A stretch of DNA of 64,000 nt from Desulfofundulus australicus DSM 11792. Lineage in GTDB: Bacteria; Bacillota; Desulfotomaculia; Desulfotomaculales; Desulfovirgulaceae. Position numbers and translations under genes: made by a program. Positions 7,876-14,842 of this stretch are shown one piece after another. The stretch is taken from the NCBI RefSeq assembly GCF_900129285.1, contig NZ_FQUW01000007.1:62001-126000 (forward strand), read 5' to 3'. The notes under the pieces were generated by a model that saw only the letters and a list, made by a program, of their open reading frames with translations, ran no database searches and was not told where the DNA came from. How positions within the stretch are numbered: the first letter of the stretch is position 1; every line of letters starts with the position of its first letter.

Positions 7876-9432
7876 ATGTTCAAGGCAAACTGGCGCAGCC
7901 TGCGTTTTCAAATTATGGCCATAACTGTGGTACTATTGCTGATTCCAGTTCTATTGCTTCTTTATGACCTTATTTTTGCAACCAGAAGCGAAGAAGCAAT
8001 GATCAGCTCCCTGGAAGAACGACTGGGTTCTCTACTGCACAAGCAAGTTGTCCCCGGCCTGGAGCAAGCTTTACAGAAAAAGCTGGAGGGTAAAAATTTT
8101 CACAACCTGGAACCCGAAACACAGGTCAGATATCTGCATTCCAGCTTCGAAGAAGTTACCAAACCCCTGGTCCCAAACCATCCCGGTGTAAGATTCGGCC
8201 TTTATCTTCCTGAACAAAAGCAGATTTTTGTGCAGGGCTTTCTGCACGAATACCGCCAGCTTTCTCCCCAGGAAAGCCGGGAAAGGGAAAGGCGCATTCT
8301 AACTGAGGCTGACTCCGGTTTAATGGCTGTAGTGGCCAGCAAGCGTCCCCTGGCCCGCCTCACCACCAGCTTGAACGATGAAACTTTTGAATACCTGACA
8401 CCCGTAATCATTGATGGAAAGCTGGCTGCGGTAGCATGGGTTGATGAACGCCTTCATCCCATTTTTGCCCAGAGCCGTTACTTCCGGCTAATTTCCCGCT
8501 ACGTGACCCTGTTTGTTTTCTTTGTCTGCACCGGCGGAGTTCTCTTCCTGGTTCATAACCTGGTAAAATCTGTTAACCAGATTAAAGAAGGCTTAAGCTA
8601 CCTGGAAAAAGATTTAAACCACCTGCTTCCGGATTTACCCGGGGAAGCCGGTCAAATTGCCCGGGCCATAAATCGTATGGCCTGCACCATCGCTGAAAAA
8701 GAAAAGCTGGAGGAACAACTGCATAGAAACGAACGCCTGGCCGCCCTTGGCCGCCTGGTAACCGGCATCGCCCATGAACTGCGCAATCCCATCTCTGTGG
8801 TAAAAACCATCATCCAGGTAATGGAACAGGAATTTAAAACTATCCCTGATATAAAGCAGTATACTTCCATCATCAAAGAACAGGTTGACAAGCAGAACAG
8901 GATTATTCAGGAATTACTGGATTTTGGCCGGCCAGCCAAAAACTTTGTTCACCCGGTGTCGATAAATTCCCTGCTGGACAAAGTGCTCACTTTTACTACC
9001 CCCATGCTGAGACAGCACGGGGTACGGCTCAACGTGGTAAAAGACCCCGATATTCCGCTTATCGAAGTGGACAGTGAACGTATCAAGCAGGTATTCGTCA
9101 ATTTAATCCTGAATGCCATTCAGGCCATGCCCGGTGGCGGCAGCCTTACCATTAAAACGGGTACTTGCAACAACCGGGTATGGATCCAGTTCACCGATAC
9201 CGGACAGGGAATCGCCAGCGAGGATATTTCACGGATCTTCGACCCTTTTTACACCACCCGGAAAGATGGAACGGGTCTGGGCCTGTCCATCAGCCACCAG
9301 ATTATTACCAGCCATGGCGGGACCATTGATGTGACCTCCACGGAAAAGGGAGCCACCTTCACCATATGTTTACCCATTACGGAATTGACGGGAGGGCAAG
9401 CCAACCATGGTACCAACAATTCTAATCATTGA
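7876..9432 (+). CDS. Membrane sensor histidine kinase (NtrB/ZraS-like)
   Basis: A 518-aa protein with GGGGTGGAG before the ATG. TM1 is at about 13-33, followed by an extracytoplasmic sensing region at about 34-203, TM2 at about 207-230, a HAMP-like linker, a HisKA domain with His300 in GIAHELRNPI, and a HATPase with N box (NLILNAIQAM), DTGQGIAS and GTGLGLSIS. It overlaps the NtrC-type regulator gene by 26 bp, so the two form a translationally coupled pair. The sensing domain resembles the double-Cache or four-helix sensors of this class but gives no ligand clue. Confidence 0.9.
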   Translation: MFKANWRSLRFQIMAITVVLLLIPVLLLLYDLIFATRSEEAMISSLEERLGSLLHKQVVPGLEQALQKKLEGKNFHNLEPETQVRYLHSSFEEVTKPLVPNHPGVRFGLYLPEQKQIFVQGFLHEYRQLSPQESRERERRILTEADSGLMAVVASKRPLARLTTSLNDETFEYLTPVIIDGKLAAVAWVDERLHPIFAQSRYFRLISRYVTLFVFFVCTGGVLFLVHNLVKSVNQIKEGLSYLEKDLNHLLPDLPGEAGQIARAINRMACTIAEKEKLEEQLHRNERLAALGRLVTGIAHELRNPISVVKTIIQVMEQEFKTIPDIKQYTSIIKEQVDKQNRIIQELLDFGRPAKNFVHPVSINSLLDKVLTFTTPMLRQHGVRLNVVKDPDIPLIEVDSERIKQVFVNLILNAIQAMPGGGSLTIKTGTCNNRVWIQFTDTGQGIASEDISRIFDPFYTTRKDGTGLGLSISHQIITSHGGTIDVTSTEKGATFTICLPITELTGGQANHGTNNSNH

Positions 9433-10756
9433 TGACGAACAGCACCTCTGCTGGGCCCTGGAAAGGGCCATGCAACAGGAGGGATATCATGCCCTATCCA
9501 CAACTTCCCCCTTAAAGGGGCTGGAACTCATCCGCGAGAAACAACCTTCTCTGGTAATTCTTGACCTGAAAATGCCTGAAATGGATGGTATGGATGTGCT
9601 CCGCAAGGCCAGGGAAATACAGCCCAAAATTCCGGTGGTCATCCTCACTGCCCACGGCACCATAGAAACGGCTATAGAAGCTATGAAAATAGGGGCGGCC
9701 GATTACCTCACCAAGCCTTTTGATCTGGACGAGTTAAAAATGGTCATCAAACAGAACCTGGTGATTACCCAGCTGACCACGGAAGTTAATTTCCTGCGCT
9801 CCGAATTGACCAAAAAATATGGCAAGCTGGTGGGAAACAGCCCGGCCATTCAAGAAGTCAAAAAATTAATTGAGCGGGTGGCCATAAGCGATGCCACTGT
9901 ATTGATCACCGGAGAAAGCGGTACCGGTAAAGAAGTGGCCGCAGTAGCCATTCACCAGAATAGCCCCCGCCGGGATGGACCCTTTATTGCCGTTAACTGC
10001 GCAGCCCTGCCCGAAAACCTGCTGGAAAGTGAACTTTTTGGCCATGAAAAGGGGGCATTCACCGGAGCCACTGCCCGCAAGCTGGGCCGATTTGAACTGG
10101 CTGACCGGGGCACCATTTTCCTGGACGAAATTACCGAAATGCCCCTCTCCATGCAGGCCAAGCTATTAAGGGTACTTCAGGAAATGTCCTTCGAGCGGGT
10201 GGGGGGTACGGAAACAATTCATGTGGATGTTCGGGTAATTGCTGCGACTAACAGAAACTTGACCGAAGCTATAGAAAAGGGCATTTTCCGGGAAGATTTA
10301 TATTATCGCCTCAATGTTTTCCAGATCCACCTGCCACCCTTAAGGGAGAGAAAGGAAGATATCCCTCTTCTGGCCAACCATTTTCTTGAAAAATTACGAC
10401 CCAAATACCTGGTTAATAAAATCTCCCCGGCAGCTATGAAACTTTTATGTAGCTACCACTGGCCGGGGAATATTCGAGAACTGCAGAACGTTATTGAGCG
10501 GGCGGCTATTATTTGCCAGGGCAATGAAATATTACCCGAACACCTGCCCAAGGAACTGCTCCATACCTCCCCGGCTGAAAAGGAACTGGTAATCAACTTC
10601 CCCGATGAGGGCATATCTTTGGAACAGGTGGAAAAAGAACTGATCATTAAAGCACTTCAGAAAAGCGGGGGTAATCAAACCCGTGCCGCCCAGTTGCTGG
10701 GCATTACCCGCTCGGCCCTCTTATACCGCGCGCAGAAATATGGTATTATCAATTAA
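9407..10756 (+). CDS. Sigma-54-dependent NtrC-family response regulator
   Basis: A 449-aa protein. Receiver domain at 1-120 with phospho-acceptor Asp53 in LVILDLKMPEMDG; AAA+ domain with Walker A GESGTGKE at 169-176, the sigma-54 contact loop GAFTGA at 216-221, and Walker B GTIFLDE at 235-241; C-terminal Fis-type helix-turn-helix (NQTRAAQLLGITRSALLY). All core motifs are intact, so it should activate sigma-54 promoters on phosphorylation by the overlapping kinase. I found no convincing -24/-12 promoter in this window, so its targets are probably elsewhere. Confidence 0.95.
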   Translation: MVPTILIIDDEQHLCWALERAMQQEGYHALSTTSPLKGLELIREKQPSLVILDLKMPEMDGMDVLRKAREIQPKIPVVILTAHGTIETAIEAMKIGAADYLTKPFDLDELKMVIKQNLVITQLTTEVNFLRSELTKKYGKLVGNSPAIQEVKKLIERVAISDATVLITGESGTGKEVAAVAIHQNSPRRDGPFIAVNCAALPENLLESELFGHEKGAFTGATARKLGRFELADRGTIFLDEITEMPLSMQAKLLRVLQEMSFERVGGTETIHVDVRVIAATNRNLTEAIEKGIFREDLYYRLNVFQIHLPPLRERKEDIPLLANHFLEKLRPKYLVNKISPAAMKLLCSYHWPGNIRELQNVIERAAIICQGNEILPEHLPKELLHTSPAEKELVINFPDEGISLEQVEKELIIKALQKSGGNQTRAAQLLGITRSALLYRAQKYGIIN

Positions 10757-10794
10757 CAGGATTCAATTTACAGGAAGCCTGTCACCTTAAAAAA

Positions 10795-10815
10795 GCCGGA
10801 AAAACTTTTTCCGGC
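10795..10815. terminator. Hairpin after the NtrC-type gene
   Basis: Stem GCCGGAAAA/TTTTCCGGC. On the plus strand it lacks a clean T-run, whereas on the minus strand it is followed by TTTTTT. It may end the two-component operon or act in both directions. Confidence 0.45.
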
Positions 10816-10909
10816 AGCAGGATTTTGGGTAATTTTATCAGAATATTTTTATAACCGGAGGAACCTCGCCTGGCCGGTAAAGGTTGGGGCAAATTAAAGA
10901 GAATTTTAA

Positions 10910-11563
10910 ATGAAAGATCGGTGGGTAACCATGTTAACAGCCAGTGACAAAATAACCGAAACAAAACAATTAATCACACCACGGGGCATGGTTTTTATTG
11001 AAGGACCGGTCAGCAAGGAATACCTGGCCACCCTTAACATGAATGACCGGCTGCGTAATTTCCGCAACCCCGCACGGCAAAAAGAGGCTCTAATGATTGC
11101 TGCCAGCTCCCCGGAAGGTCTGGTATACATTGCCCGGCATGCCCAGGAAATTATTGGGTATGTGCTCTTTCACAAACCCAGCGAATATACCCGCTGGAGC
11201 AGGCATCCCCGCCTGCTGGAGCTGGGAGCCATAGAAGTCAGCCGGAGCTGGCAGAGAATGGGGATAGCAAAAGAATTGCTGCAGCAGGCTTTCAAAAATG
11301 AAATGCTGGAGGATTATGTGGTTATAACCACTGAATTTTTCTGGCACTGGGATCTGGAGGGAAGTGGCCTTGACACCTTTGGCTACCAGCGCATGCTGAC
11401 CCGGCTCTTTGGAAGTGCGGGTTTTAAAAGACGGGGAACCGATGATCCGGAAATTCTGGAACATCCCGCAAACATGTTAATGGTACGGTTTGGTAAGAGG
11501 GTAAGCAAGGTTCATGTTAAAGCTTTTGAGGATCTTACCTACCAGAATTCCCTGGTGGATTAA
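10910..11563 (+). CDS. acuA: GNAT acetyltransferase AcuA
   Basis: A 217-aa protein. It matches the Bacillus AcuA pattern over its length: a FIEGPVS segment, LLELGAIEV before the acetyl-CoA loop (SRSWQRMGIAKELL), ITTEFFWHWDL, and HPANMLMVRFGKRVS near the C-terminus. AcuA acetylates and inactivates acetyl-CoA synthetase (AcsA), matching acetate activation to acetyl-CoA supply. Neither acuB/acuC nor acsA lies next to it here. An alternative ATG at 10931, which drops seven residues, has a GGTGGG upstream and is equally plausible. Confidence 0.88.
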   Translation: MKDRWVTMLTASDKITETKQLITPRGMVFIEGPVSKEYLATLNMNDRLRNFRNPARQKEALMIAASSPEGLVYIARHAQEIIGYVLFHKPSEYTRWSRHPRLLELGAIEVSRSWQRMGIAKELLQQAFKNEMLEDYVVITTEFFWHWDLEGSGLDTFGYQRMLTRLFGSAGFKRRGTDDPEILEHPANMLMVRFGKRVSKVHVKAFEDLTYQNSLVD

Positions 11564-11573
11564 AAATTTTTTA

Positions 11574-11602
11574 TTGACGGAGGTGGAAGTTTTTTGTATA
11601 CT
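11574..11602 (+). promoter_or_regulatory. Strong sigma-A promoter
   Basis: TTGACG at 11574-11579 and TATACT at 11597-11602, with exactly 17 bases between. It lies just after acuA and points to a start of transcription near 11609, only about 40 bases before a terminator. Confidence 0.75.
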
Positions 11603-11605
11603 GTT

Positions 11606-11623
11606 ATGTGAAAGCATTCACAA
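11606..11623 (+). promoter_or_regulatory. Rex/CRP-like operator over the transcription start
   Basis: ATGTGAA-AGCA-TTCACAA: a perfect TGTGAA/TTCACA palindrome differing at one outer base from the Rex consensus TTGTGAA-N4-TTCACAA. It also fits a CRP core (TGTGA-N6-TCACA). It begins three bases after the -10 box, an ideal position for repression. Rex senses the NADH/NAD+ ratio; which regulator binds here is inference. Confidence 0.65.
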
Positions 11624-11676
11624 AACCGCCTCTCCTTTCCCCAGCAAAGCCCCCGGAAATGGGGGCAATTTTTTCT
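11609..11676 (+). ncRNA. Putative C-rich small RNA (redox-regulated)
   Basis: Transcript inferred from the promoter at 11574-11602 and the terminator at 11649-11676, about 65-70 nt. It has no open reading frame of note. Between the operator and the terminator stem is an unpaired pyrimidine tract, CCTCTCCTTTCCCC (about 11630-11643), complementary to Shine-Dalgarno-like sequence. Bacillus RoxS and Staphylococcus RsaE, redox-linked and Rex-linked small RNAs, use C-rich segments to block ribosome sites; this unit has the same logic but no sequence identity that I can claim. The alternative is an attenuated leader of the downstream carbonic anhydrase gene. Confidence 0.45.
11649..11676 (+). terminator. 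Rho-independent terminator
   Basis: GCCCCC-GGAAAT-GGGGGC followed by AATTTTTTCTT. It ends the short transcript from the promoter at 11574-11602 and may also end acuA. Confidence 0.85.
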
Positions 11677-11819
11677 TATATACTGTATGCACCTTCATAA
11701 CATAACCATAATTGGTACTTGTGAGGTATAATTATATTGCCTGCTTTTTGAATACAGGTTAGCGGTAATTCTTTTACCAACGGGATAATTTCTACGGGCA
11801 ATTTAAGGAGGGACGAATC

Positions 11820-12350
11820 ATGGGCATTTACGAATTCAAGGGCTTTAAACCTCAGCTGGCGGAAGATGTATTTATCGCTCCGGGAGCCAGAATTATTGGC
11901 CGCGTGGAAATAGGCCGCAACAGCAGCGTATGGTTTAATACGGTAATCCGGGGAGATGCGGACAGGGTAACAATTGGCGAAGAGACAAACATTCAGGATG
12001 GATGCCAGTTGCATGAGGATCCGGGCTATCCTTTGAAAATTGGAAACCGGGTTACGGTTGGCCACGGGGCCATTCTCCACGGATGTACCATTGAAGATGG
12101 CTCACTCATTGGTATGGGAGCTATTATTCTCAACGGAGCCCGGATTGGCAAAGGATCAGTGGTAGGCGCAGGCGCACTGGTGGTAGAAGGCCAGGAAATA
12201 CCCCCCGGATGCCTGGCTCTGGGTTCACCAGCCCGGGTGATACGGCAGATCTCGGCACAGGAAATGGAAAAGCTCGAAAAACTGGCCCTTATTTACAGGC
12301 AACGGGCCGGGGATTACAGGCTCAACCTGTCTTCTTCTTCCTCCCCTTAA
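11820..12350 (+). CDS. Gamma-class carbonic anhydrase family protein
   Basis: A 176-aa left-handed beta-helix protein built of hexapeptide repeats (for example VTIGEETNIQDGCQ, IGNRVTVGHGAILHG, VVGAGALVVEG). The metal-site histidines are placed as in the gamma carbonic anhydrases (the H of QLHED, then GHGAILHG). Members hydrate CO2 or act in related metal-dependent reactions; many of this short form (YrdA/PaaY-like) lack the acidic loop of the archetype, so activity is uncertain. The AAGGAGGG site before the ATG is strong. It is downstream of the putative small RNA and may be independently transcribed. Confidence 0.9.
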   Translation: MGIYEFKGFKPQLAEDVFIAPGARIIGRVEIGRNSSVWFNTVIRGDADRVTIGEETNIQDGCQLHEDPGYPLKIGNRVTVGHGAILHGCTIEDGSLIGMGAIILNGARIGKGSVVGAGALVVEGQEIPPGCLALGSPARVIRQISAQEMEKLEKLALIYRQRAGDYRLNLSSSSSP

Positions 12351-12578
12351 TAAAAACCGGCAGGTCTTCCCTTAAATAAGACTTTCAAGGGAAATTATTT
12401 TGTGTAGAAAATTAAAAAAAATTTTTGTGGAAATGAAGGAGATTTTTAGATTCTACAGAAATATATGCCAAAGAATAACTTTAAATGGCATTATATGGGG
12501 AAGACTGTGCCGGGGCGTGAAGCACGATGGGTGGTGTAGTTCTTGATTGCACACTTATTCTTACGTGGAGAGACAACC
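12351..12578. other. AT-rich leader of the agr-like locus with dyads
   Basis: A 228-bp AT-rich spacer. It contains the inverted repeat ATGCCA/TGGCAT near 12466-12491 and a possible hairpin GTGC/GCAC near 12508-12525, both ahead of the first agr-like gene. These could be the operator or a structured leader. A 37-codon frame crosses it (see rejected items). Confidence 0.4.
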
Positions 12579-13079
12579 ATGGACAAAATGCCTTTAATAG
12601 CCCTAATTTTTCAGTCTATCCCCGAAAGCATCCTCATCCTGACCCTGGGGTTAACCCTCATGGGCGTTGAAATTAAATGGCAGCGGATTATTCCGGCAGC
12701 GGTAATTTCTTCATTATGTTCATATTTTGTACGTGAACTACCCATACCCTATGGGGTACATACTTTAATCGGGATAATTGCAATTGCTGTTCTTGTGCAT
12801 ATCTTTTTTAAAACCTCTATTCCTATTGCCATCTGTGTGGCAATGATAGGGATTGTTATCCTGGCAACAGTGGAAATGCTTCTATGTCCTTTATTGTTGT
12901 TTCTTATGGGCAAAACAATCACTGAAATTTGGGAATCTAAAACCCTTCGAATTTTATTAGCCATCCCGGAACTAATTGTGCTGGCTCTAATAACGTTTTG
13001 GTGTATAAGAAAAAAGTTTACATTAAGGTCACCAAGATTTTACTTTTCTAACCGAACAAGAGACCGGGAGTCTGATTAA
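12579..13079 (+). CDS. Multi-helix membrane protein, probable receptor half of agr-like sensor
   Basis: A 166-aa protein, started at the ATG at 12579 because GTGGAG lies eight bases upstream. It has about five hydrophobic helices (for example IPESILILTLGLTLMGV and IAICVAMIGIVILATVEMLL) and a basic C-terminal tail (RKKFTLRSPRFYFSNRTR). AgrC-type peptide receptors have six or seven helices before the kinase domain; this protein plus the two helices of the next gene give that number. The next gene begins four bases on in the same frame, separated by TAA-GCG. Base composition is about 40% G+C, lower than the flanking genes. Confidence 0.7.
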   Translation: MDKMPLIALIFQSIPESILILTLGLTLMGVEIKWQRIIPAAVISSLCSYFVRELPIPYGVHTLIGIIAIAVLVHIFFKTSIPIAICVAMIGIVILATVEMLLCPLLLFLMGKTITEIWESKTLRILLAIPELIVLALITFWCIRKKFTLRSPRFYFSNRTRDRESD

Positions 13080-13082
13080 GCG

Positions 13083-13925
13083 ATGAGTACACTATCATTT
13101 CCAAACTATTTAATGGCAGTTTTTAGTTTGGGTCAGGCATTGCTTATTTGTCTTTTTACTCAGTACCTGGTTTATTTCAATACTTCTATTCCACTGGGTT
13201 GGATAGTAATAGTTGACATGGTAATTTTTGGCAATACTGTCTTGGGATTTATTTTATTACGAAAGTCACTAGTTTTAGAAGAACAGGACAATTTAATACG
13301 CCAGCAGGCCAGGCACATTCAGAACCTGGAGGAAATGATCCGGAACATCCGGGCCCAGCGCCACGACTTCATCAGCCACCTGCAGGCCGTGTACGGCATG
13401 CTGCAGATGGGCAAGCTTGAAAGCGCCCGGGAGTACCTGGCCGAGGTGACGGGGGACATCCGCATCCTCACCCAGACCCTGAAGCTGAAATCACCCGAGG
13501 TGGCCGCCCTGGTCCAGCAAAAGGCGGCCCTGGCGGCCGGCCGCAACATAAGCTTCGGCCTGGTTATTGAATCCGACCTGGCCAAACTGGCCGTGCGCCC
13601 CCACAACCTGAACCGCATACTGGGCAACCTGCTGGACAACGCCATGGATGCGGTAATGTTTTTAGCGACAAAAGACCGCTACGTCAGGCTGGAAATAAGA
13701 GAAAACGAGCAATGCTACATCCTCTCGGTAGGCAATTCCGGCCCCGGCATCAGGGAGGACCTGATGGAAAAGATCTTTGAACCGGGATTCTCCACCAAGG
13801 GGGAAAACCGGGGCCTGGGGCTGGCCATTGTGCGGGAGATTGTGCAGCAGCACGGCGGGAAGATAAAGGTCTCCTCCCCGCCCACCATCTTTACGGTAAC
13901 CCTACCCAAGGCAGGTGGAGAGTGA
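13083..13925 (+). CDS. Spo0B/AgrC-type sensor histidine kinase
   Basis: A 280-aa protein: two hydrophobic helices (about 10-32 and 38-59), a coiled-coil linker, a Spo0B-type phospho-acceptor helix with His94 in AQRHDFISHLQ, and a GHKL ATPase (N box ILGNLLDNAMDAV, then NSGPGIRE and GLGLAIV). It is the kinase half of a peptide-pheromone receptor by position and by the AgrC-like H box. Its first 70 codons are about 33% G+C and the rest about 62%, a sharp break near 13300. It overlaps agrB by a few bases. No LytTR response regulator is nearby. Confidence 0.85.
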   Translation: MSTLSFPNYLMAVFSLGQALLICLFTQYLVYFNTSIPLGWIVIVDMVIFGNTVLGFILLRKSLVLEEQDNLIRQQARHIQNLEEMIRNIRAQRHDFISHLQAVYGMLQMGKLESAREYLAEVTGDIRILTQTLKLKSPEVAALVQQKAALAAGRNISFGLVIESDLAKLAVRPHNLNRILGNLLDNAMDAVMFLATKDRYVRLEIRENEQCYILSVGNSGPGIREDLMEKIFEPGFSTKGENRGLGLAIVREIVQQHGGKIKVSSPPTIFTVTLPKAGGE

Positions 13926-14572
13926 TGATCCACAACCTGGCCCAGAAAATCGCCTCCTGGTTGGGCCAAGAACTGCAGCAGGAGGAGCGGGCGGCGGTGA
14001 TGGCCTACGGCCTGGAGCTGCTCCTGGGCGCAGTGGTGAAAGTGGTATGCTTTGTGACGATACCGTTGATTTTGGGCATTTTCCACCAGGTGATGGCGGT
14101 CCTGCTGGCCAGTGTGGTTTTCCGCCTGGCGGCCGGAGGTGCCCACTGCACCGCCTACTATCGCTGCCTCGTAGGTTCGTTGGTCACCTTTACGTGCCTG
14201 GGCTTTCTGGCCCGCTGGCTCCCGGAAACAAACATTCCTGTCCAGGGTATAGCTCTGGCCGCAGCCCTTTTCGCCGTTATAGTTGCCTTAATCTGGGCAC
14301 CGGCGGACACCCCGGCCAAACCAATCACCGGCGAGGGCTACCGGCGGGCGCTGAAAATAATCTCTCTGATGGTAGCCCTCTGCTACATAGCAGTTACCTG
14401 GTTCCTTCCCCTGCGGGGGGACTTGGTGGCCGCCAGCGCCCTGGGCCTGGCCTTTCAATCCTTTACCGTCACCCCGGCCGGCTACCGCTTCATGGAGTGG
14501 CTGGACGTTCTCCTGGGCCGGCTGCACTCTATACTTATATCAGGTAAAGGAGGTGTGAACAATGCGGCTTAA
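13925..14572 (+). CDS. agrB: AgrB-family autoinducer-processing protease
   Basis: A 215-aa polytopic membrane protein. The catalytic pair of AgrB, a histidine and a cysteine seven residues later, is present in FRLAAGGAHCTAYYRC (about His74 and Cys81). Several hydrophobic helices follow. AgrB cuts the C-terminal tail of the AgrD precursor and closes the thiolactone or lactone ring. The ATG at 13925 overlaps the kinase stop codon; a GTG one codon earlier (13922) is also possible. Downstream lies the signal precursor, which overlaps the end of this gene by 11 bp. Confidence 0.9.
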   Translation: MIHNLAQKIASWLGQELQQEERAAVMAYGLELLLGAVVKVVCFVTIPLILGIFHQVMAVLLASVVFRLAAGGAHCTAYYRCLVGSLVTFTCLGFLARWLPETNIPVQGIALAAALFAVIVALIWAPADTPAKPITGEGYRRALKIISLMVALCYIAVTWFLPLRGDLVAASALGLAFQSFTVTPAGYRFMEWLDVLLGRLHSILISGKGGVNNAA

Positions 14573-14690
14573 GCACTGGCTCTTGGGGGCCGTAGCTACT
14601 TTAGCCATGGTAATGGCCGCCACGGGTATTTATCCCGCCAGTTGGGTCACGTGGTACCAACCGGAAGTGCCCGAAGAACTGCGTAAGTAA
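14562..14690 (+). CDS. agrD: AgrD-like cyclic lactone autoinducer precursor
   Basis: A 42-aa peptide gene with an excellent ribosome site (AAAGGAGGTG, seven bases before the ATG). Residues 1-25 form an amphipathic, membrane-seeking helix. The core PASWVTWYQPEVPEEL contains Ser27 where many AgrD proteins have Cys, and the acidic-proline tail (YQPEVPEE) is the typical AgrB recognition and leaving segment. A five- or six-residue ring closed through Ser27 as a lactone is therefore predicted, since there is no cysteine in the peptide. The mature ends are inferred, not shown. Confidence 0.85.
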   Translation: MRLKHWLLGAVATLAMVMAATGIYPASWVTWYQPEVPEELRK

Positions 14691-14818
14691 GGTCAAGTAA
14701 AAGCCAGGTATAAGCTAGAGAGAAAAAGCTACTGCTGGAGCGCCACCGGTGGTCATTCTGAACACAACTCCTTAACAGCCAGCTCATTCACAACTCCTGT
14801 TTGATAGCAAAAATATAA

Positions 14819-14840
14819 CGGGCGAAAAGCCCGCTTTTTT
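14819..14840 (+). terminator. Terminator after agr-like locus
   Basis: CGGGC-GAAAA-GCCCG followed by CTTTTTT. It stands between the agr-like locus and the convergent helicase gene and could serve both strands weakly. Confidence 0.8.
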
Positions 14841-14842
14841 CT

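Noticed and set aside
10757-10909. Sigma-54 promoter as target of the NtrC-type regulator
   Set aside because: No TGGCAC-N5-TTGC match was found here or in the other intergenic regions checked by eye.
12504-12545. Possible riboswitch before the agr-like locus
   Set aside because: Hairpins can be drawn, but they match no riboswitch class I know; treated as an unassigned leader.
12433-12546. 37-codon reading frame (MKEIFRFYRN...) ahead of the agr-like locus
   Set aside because: No ribosome site, composition as in non-coding DNA, and it spans the dyads of the leader. It could be a leader peptide, but nothing supports this.
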